DNA of 45,603 bases from the NCBI GenBank assembly GCA_910586825.1, contig CAJUJF010000014.1, forward strand, positions 1 through 45,603, in the 5' to 3' direction. This stretch comes from an uncultured Christensenellaceae bacterium (GTDB lineage Bacteria; Bacillota; Clostridia; Christensenellales; Borkfalkiaceae). Below, in pieces: positions 23,245 to 30,877 of this stretch (position 1 is the first letter of the stretch; each line of letters begins with the position of its first letter). The position numbers were made by a program, and so were the translations under genes. The notes beneath the pieces are model-generated. The model was given only the letters and a program-made list of their open reading frames with translations. It had not been told where the DNA came from and ran no database searches.

Positions 23245-23790
23245 TTATTCGAACTGGTTCGCGATAATGTCCGCCGTAAGTCTCGCGAGTTTGACGGACG
23301 CCGCTTCCAGAATCGCGCCCTCCTCCCGCGAGAGCAGAACGACCGCCCCCAGACAGTCCCCGCTCGCCACGATGGGAACGACGATTTGCGCCGTATAGTC
23401 CTCTTCCTGTTCTTCGGCGACGGGCAGCACTTCCCCGCCCTCCGCTTTGTTGGCAAGATAACTGCGGCGGGAGGTCATGATTTCCGTCATCTTCTCGGAC
23501 ACCGTCTTGGACAGCAGTCCCTTTTTGCCCTGCCCCGCAACGCTCAGCACCGAATCGGTATCACAGATTACGGCGACGCAACCGCTCTGTTCGTTGAGCG
23601 ATTTCGCCGTTCCCTCCGCAAACCGTTCGACGGACGCGATCGGCGAATACTTTTTCAGCATAAGCTCGTCGCGGTCGGTGAACAGTTCCAGCGGATCCCC
23701 TTCCCGTATCCGCAGCGTGCGTCTTATTTCCTTAGGGATGACCACTCTCCCCAATTCGTCGATTCTTCTTACGATTCCCGTTGCTTTCAT
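23245..23790 (-). CDS. spoVT: Stage V sporulation protein T
   Basis: SpoVT is an AbrB-family regulator of late forespore gene expression. The 181-residue product has the AbrB swapped-hairpin DNA-binding domain (residues 1-50: GIVRRIDELGRVVIPKEIRR and LRIREGDPLELF). A C-terminal GAF domain (about 55-180) ends near LTADIIANQFE. This two-domain layout distinguishes SpoVT from AbrB and Abh. The ATG at 23790 begins the conserved MKATGIVRR; GGAGG lies about 12 bases upstream, slightly far. A sigma-G-type promoter precedes it. It heads the spoVT-yabM-yabN-dus group. Confidence 0.95.
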   Translation of the reverse strand: MKATGIVRRIDELGRVVIPKEIRRTLRIREGDPLELFTDRDELMLKKYSPIASVERFAEGTAKSLNEQSGCVAVICDTDSVLSVAGQGKKGLLSKTVSEKMTEIMTSRRSYLANKAEGGEVLPVAEEQEEDYTAQIVVPIVASGDCLGAVVLLSREEGAILEAASVKLARLTADIIANQFE

Positions 23791-23816
23791 AGCGAAAAAA
23801 TTCCTCCGTATACCGT

Positions 23817-23845
23817 CATTATGCGGAGGCGGAAAATTTTTATGC
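23817..23845 (-). promoter_or_regulatory. Sigma-F/G-type promoter of spoVT
   Basis: On the minus strand GCATA (23841-23845), 17 nt, CATAATG (23817-23823), close to the sigma-G form GHATR-N18-CATWHTA. spoVT is a sigma-G gene in Bacillus. Confidence 0.5.
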
Positions 23846-23897
23846 GCGCCGGAAAACCTTCGCGCGCTTTTTCCGACCGCGCGGCGGGACGGTTCGG

Positions 23898-23932
23898 AAA
23901 AACCCCCGCCGCCCGAAATTCGGGCGGCGGGG
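23898..23932 (-). terminator. Terminator of the uvrBA-aminotransferase operon
   Basis: A 12-bp GC-only stem (23904-23915 with 23921-23932) is followed on the minus strand by TTTTT. Confidence 0.9.
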
Positions 23933-23938
23933 AACGTT

Positions 23939-25120
23939 TCAACGAAAATATTCTTTTGCCAGCCGTTCGAACGCGGGCAACGCCCGTTCGATCGTCTCTT
24001 GCGAAACGCAATAGGAGATCCGGACATAGCCCTCTATCCCAAACGAGTCGGAAGGCACCAGCAGGAGTTCGTATTCCTTCGCCCGTTTACAGAACGCCTT
24101 TGCGTCCGGCTCCGGAGACTTCATGAACAGATAGAACGCGCCCTGCGGCAACGCGCAGTCGAATCCGTATTCCGTAAGCGCGCCGTACAAACGGTCGCGG
24201 TTTTTCCGGTATACCGCAACGTCGCTCGACTTGCCGAGACACTCCGCGCACACCCGCTGGAATAGGGACGGCGCGCACACATAGCCCAGACTTCGCCCCG
24301 CGCCGCACACGGCGGAGAACAGCTCCCGCGCGCCCGCGCAGGCGGGATTGACGGCGATATATCCGATCCGCTCCCCCGCGAGCGAGAGGGATTTGGAAAA
24401 GGAATAGCACACGACCGTGTTTGCATAATAACGGGGTAAGTACGGCGCCTCCGCACCGTACACGAGTTCGCGGTACGGTTCGTCCGCGATCAGAAAAATC
24501 GGCGAACCCTTTTCTTTGCTCTTCCGTTCGAGCAGAGCGGCGAGCGCCTCGATCTCGCGCTCCGAATAAACGGCGCCCGTCGGATTGTTGGGAGAGTTGA
24601 CGATCACGCCTTTCGTGCGCGTTCCCACGGCGCGGTCTATCGCCGCGAGGTCGAGATGAAAAGACCCGTCCGTACGCGCTTCCGCGTACTTCCCGCCCGC
24701 CGCTTCCGTAAACACGCGGTACTCCGGAAAACACGGCGCGATCGCGACGAACTCGTCGCCCGCTTCGCAGAGCGCGTTCAGCGCGATCGTCAAAGACGCC
24801 GCCGCGCCGCACGTCATGTATACAAGATCCGCGGACATGGGTACCCCGAACGCCGTACCGATATAGTCCGCAACCGCCTTGCGCACCTCCGGCGCGCCCG
24901 CCGCGGAAGTATAGCCGTGCAACGTTTCGGCGGGAAGGGTTTCCGTCAGGCGGACGATCGCTTCCCGCACGCAATCGGGCGCGGGGACGTTGGGATTGCC
25001 GAGAGAAAAGTCGAACACGTTCCCCGCGCCGATCTCCCGTTTGCGCACGTTTCCGTATTCGAAGATCTCGCGGATCACCGACCGCTCTTCTCCGAGCTTT
25101 TGCATTTTTTCGTTGAACAT
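23939..25120 (-). CDS. Class I/II PLP-dependent aminotransferase
   Basis: This is a fold type I aminotransferase; the amino acid substrate is uncertain. The 393-residue product has FSLGNPNVPAP near residue 40 and the SPNNPTG motif. The cofactor Asp is in LIADEPYRE, the Schiff-base Lys in YSFSKSLSLAGERIGY, and the substrate-carboxylate Arg near the end in YVRISYCV. It resembles aspartate-type and valine-pyruvate-like aminotransferases of Clostridia. It begins 24 bases after uvrA stops, with GGGGG upstream, so it is probably read from the uvrB promoter. A functional link to DNA repair is not apparent. Confidence 0.9.
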   Translation of the reverse strand: MFNEKMQKLGEERSVIREIFEYGNVRKREIGAGNVFDFSLGNPNVPAPDCVREAIVRLTETLPAETLHGYTSAAGAPEVRKAVADYIGTAFGVPMSADLVYMTCGAAASLTIALNALCEAGDEFVAIAPCFPEYRVFTEAAGGKYAEARTDGSFHLDLAAIDRAVGTRTKGVIVNSPNNPTGAVYSEREIEALAALLERKSKEKGSPIFLIADEPYRELVYGAEAPYLPRYYANTVVCYSFSKSLSLAGERIGYIAVNPACAGARELFSAVCGAGRSLGYVCAPSLFQRVCAECLGKSSDVAVYRKNRDRLYGALTEYGFDCALPQGAFYLFMKSPEPDAKAFCKRAKEYELLLVPSDSFGIEGYVRISYCVSQETIERALPAFERLAKEYFR

Positions 25121-25144
25121 GACAGCCCCCTTTCGAACGCGCGG

Positions 25145-27973
25145 TTAAGGATTTTGCGGCGTCAGAATATTTTTCAGGAATTTACCCGTGTAACTCTTCT
25201 CCACGCAGGCGACCTCCTCGGGCGTGCCGGTACAGAGAATTTCTCCGCCGCCGTCCCCGCCCTCGGGACCCAGATCGATGAGATAATCGGCGATTTTGAT
25301 GACGTCGAGGTTGTGTTCGATCACGAGAACCGTGTTCCCGCTCTCCCGCAGGCGCAGTAAAATCTGCACCAGCTTCTGCACGTCGAAACTGTGCAGTCCC
25401 GTCGTCGGCTCGTCGAGAATATAGAACGTCTTTCCCGTCGAGCGTTTGGAAAGCTCCGTCGCGAGCTTGACCCGTTGCGCTTCCCCGCCCGACAGGGTCG
25501 TGGAACTCTGCCCAAGCTTGATATATCCCAGTCCCACTTCGTAAAGGGTGGAAATTTTGTTGTAGATCGAAGGCAACGGTTTGAAAAATTCGCACGCCTC
25601 TTCCACCGTCATATCCAACACGTCGGAAATGCTCTTGCCCTTGTACTTGACTTCGAGCGTTTCGCGGTTGTAACGCTTGCCGCCGCAAACTTCGCAGGGG
25701 ACGTAGACGTCGGGCAGGAAGTGCATTTCGATTTTCATGATGCCGTCGCCCTGACAGTTTTCGCATCTGCCGCCCGCCACGTTAAAGGAAAACCTGCCCG
25801 ACTTGAAACCCATCGCCTTGGCGTCGGGCGTTGCGGCGAACAGATCGCGGATCGCGGTGAACACGCCCGTGTAGGTCGCGGGATTGGAACGCGGCGTCCT
25901 GCCGATCGGGGACTGATCGATCGCGATGACTTTATCGAAATGTTCCAGCCCTGAAACGGCGCCGTGTCTGCCCACAGGAAGGCGGGCGCCGCCCAGCGCG
26001 TTGGAGAGCGCGGGCAAAACGATTTCGTTGACGAGAGAGGATTTCCCCGACCCGCTCACCCCCGTGACGGCGGTGATCAATCCCACGGGGATCTCCGCGG
26101 TAAAACCCTTTAAATTGTTCTGGCGGCAGTCCTCGATTTTCAGCAGGCGGCCGTCGGGGCGTTTGCGCACTGCGGGGATCTCGATCTTCCGCCGTCCCGC
26201 AAGGAAATCCCCGGTGATCGAGCGCGGCTGGTTCATGATCTCTTCCGCCGTTCCGCAAGCGACGATCTCGCCGCCGTGGATTCCCGCGCCCGGACCGACG
26301 TCCACGATATAGTCCGCCGCCCGCATGGTGTCCTCGTCGTGTTCGACGACGAGCAGCGTGTTCCCCAGATCGCGCAGTCCTTTGAGGGAATCGAGAAGCC
26401 GCTCGTTATCCCGCTGATGCAGACCGATGCTCGGCTCGTCGAGAATGTACAGCACCCCCGTGAGCGCGCTTCCGATCTGCGTCGCGAGGCGGATGCGCTG
26501 ACTTTCGCCGCCCGACAGGGTCGCCGCGCTGCGCGCCAGCGTGAGATAGTCGAGACCGACGCCGACCAGGAAATCGATCCGGCTGCCGATCTCTTTCAAG
26601 ATCACCCCCGCAATCGCGTGCTGCGTGGGCGTCAGCTGCAACGCGCCCAGAAATTCTTTTAACCGCGCCACGGGCATCTGACAGATTTCGGCGATGTTTT
26701 TCCCGCCGACGGTGACGGCAAGCGCCTCTCTTTTTAACCGTTTGCCGTGACAAGCGGGACAGTCGCTCGTGCGCATGTACCGCTCGATATCCCATTTCAC
26801 GCCCACCGAAGCGGTTTGGTTGTACCGACGCTGCAAGTTGTTCACGAACCCTTCCCACGCGCTTTTATAGGTGGACTGAAAGGACTTGGTGTGATATTCG
26901 AGATCGATCTTTTCTCCGCCGTTCCCGTACATCAGAAGGTCGAACGTATCCTTGGAAAGCTCGGCGACGGGCGTGTCGAGCGAAAAACCGTAATGACGGG
27001 AGAGCGCGCCGAGATACATCTGCGTGACCGAAGAGGAATCGAGATTCCACCCGCTGATGCGGATCGCGCCCTCGCGCAAAGTCTTGCTCTTATCGGGACA
27101 GATGAGGTCGGGATCCACGAGCTGACGGAATCCAAGCCCCGTGCATTCGGGACAGGCGCCCCAGGGCGTATTGAACGAAAAGAGCCGCGGTTCGATCTCT
27201 TCGATCGAAATGCCGCAATCGGGGCAGGAATAGCGGGAGGAGTAGAGCGTTTCTTCGCCGTCGCAATCGATCACGACAAGCCCGTCGGCAAGCTTCAACG
27301 CCGTTTCCAGACTCTCCGTCAACCGCTTCAACACCCCGTCTTTCACGACGAGGCGGTCGATGACGACGCTCACGTTGTGCTTGACGTTTTTATCGAGTTT
27401 GATCTCTTCCTGCAAATCGTAGACGCTTCCGTCGATCTTCACGCGGGCGTATCCGCTCTTGCGGTAACCCGCAAGCTCTTTGACGAACTCCCCCTTCCGC
27501 CCCCGCACGACGGGCGCGTTGACAAGGATCTTGCTCCCCTCCGGCATCGCCGTGACGCGGTCGGCGATTTCGTCGACCGTCTGGCGGCGGATCTCCCGCC
27601 CGCATTTCGGACAGTGCGGCGTCCCCGCGCGCGCGTACAGGAGGCGCAGATAGTCGTAGATCTCCGTGACCGTTCCCACCGTGGAACGGGGATTGTGCGA
27701 GGTCGTCTTCTGGTCGATGGAGATCGCGGGCGAAAGCCCTTCGATGCTCTCGACGTCCGGCTTTTCCATCATGCCGAGGAACTGCCGCGCGTAAGAGGAC
27801 AGACTTTCCATGTACCGCCGTTGCCCTTCCGCGAAGATGGTCTCGAATGCGAGCGTACTCTTTCCGCTGCCCGAAAGCCCCGTCAGGACGGTCAGGCTGT
27901 TCCGCGGAATGTGCACGTCGATATTTTTCAGGTTGTTTTCTTTCGCGCCTTTGACGTAAATTTCTTCTTGCAT
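25145..27973 (-). CDS. uvrA: Excinuclease ABC subunit A
   Basis: UvrA scans DNA for bulky lesions and loads UvrB. The 942-residue product is full length, with two ABC domains: Walker A GLSGSGKST near residue 32 and GVSGSGKSS near 635, and signatures LSGGESQR and LSGGEAQR. There are three zinc CxxC pairs: CPKCGRE, CPDCG with CPECTG, and CENCQG with CEVCGG. AAAGGA lies six bases upstream and uvrB stops 21 bases earlier. It is the second gene of the SOS operon. Confidence 0.98.
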   Translation of the reverse strand: MQEEIYVKGAKENNLKNIDVHIPRNSLTVLTGLSGSGKSTLAFETIFAEGQRRYMESLSSYARQFLGMMEKPDVESIEGLSPAISIDQKTTSHNPRSTVGTVTEIYDYLRLLYARAGTPHCPKCGREIRRQTVDEIADRVTAMPEGSKILVNAPVVRGRKGEFVKELAGYRKSGYARVKIDGSVYDLQEEIKLDKNVKHNVSVVIDRLVVKDGVLKRLTESLETALKLADGLVVIDCDGEETLYSSRYSCPDCGISIEEIEPRLFSFNTPWGACPECTGLGFRQLVDPDLICPDKSKTLREGAIRISGWNLDSSSVTQMYLGALSRHYGFSLDTPVAELSKDTFDLLMYGNGGEKIDLEYHTKSFQSTYKSAWEGFVNNLQRRYNQTASVGVKWDIERYMRTSDCPACHGKRLKREALAVTVGGKNIAEICQMPVARLKEFLGALQLTPTQHAIAGVILKEIGSRIDFLVGVGLDYLTLARSAATLSGGESQRIRLATQIGSALTGVLYILDEPSIGLHQRDNERLLDSLKGLRDLGNTLLVVEHDEDTMRAADYIVDVGPGAGIHGGEIVACGTAEEIMNQPRSITGDFLAGRRKIEIPAVRKRPDGRLLKIEDCRQNNLKGFTAEIPVGLITAVTGVSGSGKSSLVNEIVLPALSNALGGARLPVGRHGAVSGLEHFDKVIAIDQSPIGRTPRSNPATYTGVFTAIRDLFAATPDAKAMGFKSGRFSFNVAGGRCENCQGDGIMKIEMHFLPDVYVPCEVCGGKRYNRETLEVKYKGKSISDVLDMTVEEACEFFKPLPSIYNKISTLYEVGLGYIKLGQSSTTLSGGEAQRVKLATELSKRSTGKTFYILDEPTTGLHSFDVQKLVQILLRLRESGNTVLVIEHNLDVIKIADYLIDLGPEGGDGGGEILCTGTPEEVACVEKSYTGKFLKNILTPQNP

Positions 27974-27994
27974 ATTTTATCCTTTTTTTCCGTT

Positions 27995-29956
27995 TCAGCT
28001 TCTCATGCGTTTGCGGAGTTCCGCGATCGCTTCGCGGATCTCGATCGCCCGTTCGAAATCGAGCTGTGCCGAAGCGACTTTCATCAGCGCTTTCAGCTTC
28101 TCGATCTCTTCGGGAATATCCTTTGCCTTGATTTCGCCAGTCGTCTTGGGTTTCCCCGTGATGTTCAGCGTCGATTTTACCTCTTTGATGATCGTCTTGG
28201 GGACGATCCCGTGTTCTTCGTTATAACGTTGCTGTACGGCGCGGCGGCGGTTGGTCTCCCCGATCGCGCGCTGCATGCTGCCCGTCATTTCGTCGGCGTA
28301 CATCAGGACCCGCCCTTCGGCGTTCCGCGCGGCGCGCCCGATCGTCTGCACGAGAGAGGTTTCGCTGCGGAGGAATCCCTCCTTATCCGCGTCGAGAATG
28401 GCAACGAGCCGCACTTCCGGAAGATCCAGCCCTTCGCGCAACAAGTTGATGCCGCACAGGACGTCGAACTCTCCCCGCCGCAACCCGTTCACGATGTCGA
28501 TGCGTTCGAGGGTGTCCACGTCCGAATGCATGTACCGCACTTTCACGCCGTTTTCTTTCAGATAGTCGGTCAGACTCTCCGCCATGCGCTTGGTGAGCGT
28601 GGTCACCAGAACCCGCCCGCCCGCCTTTACGACGGCGCGGATTTCGCCCAGCAGATCGTCGATCTGACCGCGCGTGGGACGCACTTCCACGGGCGGATCC
28701 AACAGCCCCGTGGGACGGATCAGCTGTTCCACGACCTGCCCCGCCTGCCCGAGTTCGTACGGCGCGGGCGTCGCGGAGACGCAGATGAGTTGCGGCACCC
28801 GTTCGTCGAATTCCTCGAACGTGAGCGGTCGGTTATCGTACGCCGACCGCATGCGGAATCCGTAGTCGACGAGGTTTGTCTTTCTGGCAAGGTCGCCGTT
28901 GTACATCGCGCGGATCTGCGGGATCGTCATGTGACTTTCGTCGATAAAGACGAGAAAGTTCTTGGGAAAATAGTCGAGCAACGTAAACGAGGGCTGCCCC
29001 GGAACGCGCCCGTCGAAATAGCGGGAATAGTTTTCCACGCCCGAACAGTAACCGATCTCGCGCAACATTTCGAGGTCGTGTTCGGTACGCTGGGAAAGGC
29101 GTTGCGCTTCGAGCAGTTTGCCCGCGTCTTCGAATGCCTTCACTTCCCCTTGCAGATCGACTTCGATCACGGCGAGCGCGGAAGAAAGCCGGTCGCTTCC
29201 CACCGCGTAATGGCTTGCGGGAAAGACGACGGCGTGTTTGAGCTGAGAGACGATTTTTCCGGTCACGACGTCCTCTTCGCCGAGCGCTTCGATCTCGTCG
29301 CCGAAAAATTCGACGCGGATCGCGACCTCGGAATTGGACGCGGGAAAGATCTCCACGACGTCCCCGCGCACGCGGAAGGTAGACCGCTTGAAATCGGTGT
29401 CGTTGCGCGAATAATGAATCTCCACCAACCTGCGCAGCAGCTCGTCCCGCGCCATCTCCTGCCCCGGGCGCAAAGAAATGCCGAGACGGAAAAATTCCTC
29501 GGGCGCGCCGAGCCCGTAGATGCAGGACACGGACGAGACGACGATCACGTCGTCCCGCTCGCCCAGCGAACAGGTCGCGGCGTTGCGGAGTTTATCGATT
29601 TCGTCGTTCATCGAAAGGTCTTTTTCGATATAAGTATCGGTGGAGGGAATGTAACTCTCGGGCTGATAATAGTCGTAATACGAAACGAAATACTCCACGC
29701 GGTTTTCGGGAAAAAATTCGCGGAACTCGTTACAGAGCTGCGCCGCAAGCGTCTTGTTGTGTGCGATCACCAGCGCGGGTCTCCCCGCGTTCCTGATCAC
29801 GTTCGCCATCGTAAACGTCTTTCCGCTGCCCGTCACGCCGACGAGCACCTGCGTGCGGATCCCGTCCAGCACGCCTTCCGTCAAACGGCGGATCGCTTCC
29901 GGCTGATCGCCCGTCGGCGAAAAGGGCGCATGAAGTTTGAATTCGAAATGTTCCAT
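27995..29956 (-). CDS. uvrB: Excinuclease ABC subunit B
   Basis: UvrB is the damage-verifying helicase-like subunit that recruits UvrC. The 653-residue product has Walker A GVTGSGKTFT near residue 40 and the tyrosine-rich beta-hairpin SYYDYYQPESYIP. Also visible are the DESH motif (IDESHMTIPQ), helicase motifs V-VI (GLDLPEVRLVAILDADKEG and QTIGRAARN), and a C-terminal UVR helix pair. GGAGG precedes the ATG. Its promoter carries a probable LexA operator. Confidence 0.98.
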   Translation of the reverse strand: MEHFEFKLHAPFSPTGDQPEAIRRLTEGVLDGIRTQVLVGVTGSGKTFTMANVIRNAGRPALVIAHNKTLAAQLCNEFREFFPENRVEYFVSYYDYYQPESYIPSTDTYIEKDLSMNDEIDKLRNAATCSLGERDDVIVVSSVSCIYGLGAPEEFFRLGISLRPGQEMARDELLRRLVEIHYSRNDTDFKRSTFRVRGDVVEIFPASNSEVAIRVEFFGDEIEALGEEDVVTGKIVSQLKHAVVFPASHYAVGSDRLSSALAVIEVDLQGEVKAFEDAGKLLEAQRLSQRTEHDLEMLREIGYCSGVENYSRYFDGRVPGQPSFTLLDYFPKNFLVFIDESHMTIPQIRAMYNGDLARKTNLVDYGFRMRSAYDNRPLTFEEFDERVPQLICVSATPAPYELGQAGQVVEQLIRPTGLLDPPVEVRPTRGQIDDLLGEIRAVVKAGGRVLVTTLTKRMAESLTDYLKENGVKVRYMHSDVDTLERIDIVNGLRRGEFDVLCGINLLREGLDLPEVRLVAILDADKEGFLRSETSLVQTIGRAARNAEGRVLMYADEMTGSMQRAIGETNRRRAVQQRYNEEHGIVPKTIIKEVKSTLNITGKPKTTGEIKAKDIPEEIEKLKALMKVASAQLDFERAIEIREAIAELRKRMRS

Positions 29957-29985
29957 ATCCGCCTCCGTAACCCGCCGCCCATCAA

Positions 29986-30041
29986 AATAGACGCAAACGT
30001 TTGTTTGCGTCTATTCTATCGCGTTTTCGGGAAGATGTCAA
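29986..30041 (-). promoter_or_regulatory. uvrBA promoter with LexA-like operator
   Basis: On the minus strand TTGACA (30036-30041), 17 nt, TAGAAT (30013-30018). A 13-bp-arm palindrome (29986-30015) touches the -10 and covers the transcription start. Its core, CAAACAAACGTTTG (29994-30007), matches the Firmicute LexA box CGAACRNRYGTTYC at 12 of 14 positions. The operon downstream is a classic SOS target. Confidence 0.75.
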
Positions 30042-30054
30042 GAAAATCTTCGCG

Positions 30055-30426
30055 CTATTTAAAAATCAGCCGCAAAATCATACCGATGAGAAAGGTGATC
30101 ACGGCGCCGATCGCCGCGACGCCCCATTTGAAACAGACGGCGCGGCGGCGTTGCGCGTCCGTCCTCTTATACGCAAGCCCCGCTTCCCGCATGTGAACGA
30201 CGTACACCTTTTCGCCCTTCCGATCGGAAGCGATCATTTCGAAATATCCGTCGAGTTCCAAAGAGCGGAGCAGGCGTTCCAGCTTCTCCTCGTCGAATCC
30301 CGATTTGGGAGGGAGTACGGAAAGGATCTCGCACGGCGCGACGAGAAAGCGCTCTTTCCCCGCCGAGAGCAAAAACACGGCGTTCATCACCTCGTTTTCG
30401 CGTTTGTTGAGTTTTTCGCTTAACAC
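30055..30426 (-). CDS. Small winged-helix-like protein with C-terminal membrane helix (copy 2)
   Basis: No named family is recognised. The 123-residue product has an N-terminal helical region that reads like a winged helix (about 5-85): LNKRENEVMNAVFLL, then KLERLLRSLELDGYFEMI and a strand pair around KVYVVHM. A basic linker and one membrane segment (about 98-120) follow. It starts three bases after the upstream gene of the same length and layout, so the two are tandem and co-transcribed, probably with glnS. It stops just before the uvrB -35 box. A membrane-tethered regulator is possible but unsupported. Confidence 0.75.
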   Translation of the reverse strand: MLSEKLNKRENEVMNAVFLLSAGKERFLVAPCEILSVLPPKSGFDEEKLERLLRSLELDGYFEMIASDRKGEKVYVVHMREAGLAYKRTDAQRRRAVCFKWGVAAIGAVITFLIGMILRLIFK

Positions 30427-30429
30427 GGC

Positions 30430-30801
30430 TCACCCCCGCGCGGCGATCAGCCACGCCGCGAGCGATCCGAGAAAGCCGCCCGTGAACCCGCCCGCGATCG
30501 CGCAGATCAGCGCGTCGATGCGGCGGCGGAACTTCTCTTTTTTCTCCCGTTTCCGCTGTTCGAAATACAGCCTGCCTTCCGGAAGCGGACGCAGACAGTA
30601 TTCCCCTTCCGCCGCGTACTCCACTTCGATATATTTGCGTTCTTCGAGATAGTTCAGCATTGCGCGCAAACAATCCCGATCCACGCCCGTTCCCGGCGTA
30701 AAGCGACTTAACAGTTCCTCTTCTTCTACGATTTTAAAACTGCCCTTTTCACAACAACCGTTGATTGCCGAAAGCAGCACGCCCGTTCTCTCGTCTAACA
30801 T
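30430..30801 (-). CDS. Small winged-helix-like protein with C-terminal membrane helix (copy 1)
   Basis: No named family is recognised. The 123-residue product has a predicted winged-helix region (about 5-85). It includes LRAMLNYLEERKYIEVEY, which parallels LERLLRSLELDGYFEMI in the downstream gene, followed by CLRPLPEGRLYFEQ. A strongly basic stretch (QRKREKKEKFRRR) precedes a Gly/Ala-rich membrane segment of about 25 residues at the C-terminus. It begins 76 bases after glnS on the same strand. Shared size, order of elements and adjacency suggest an old duplication with copy 2. Confidence 0.75.
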   Translation of the reverse strand: MLDERTGVLLSAINGCCEKGSFKIVEEEELLSRFTPGTGVDRDCLRAMLNYLEERKYIEVEYAAEGEYCLRPLPEGRLYFEQRKREKKEKFRRRIDALICAIAGGFTGGFLGSLAAWLIAARG

Positions 30802-30877
30802 ACGGAATCCCCGTAAACAGTATTTCCGACAGGCGGAAAGAAAATACGGGCGGATCCCTTTCGGAACCGTTTTTTTG

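Noticed and set aside
26747..30196. A 1,149-codon open frame on the plus strand across uvrA and uvrB.
   Set aside because: It is antisense to two certain genes, has no ribosome binding site and no recognisable domain. The codon bias of GC-rich genes keeps the opposite frame open.
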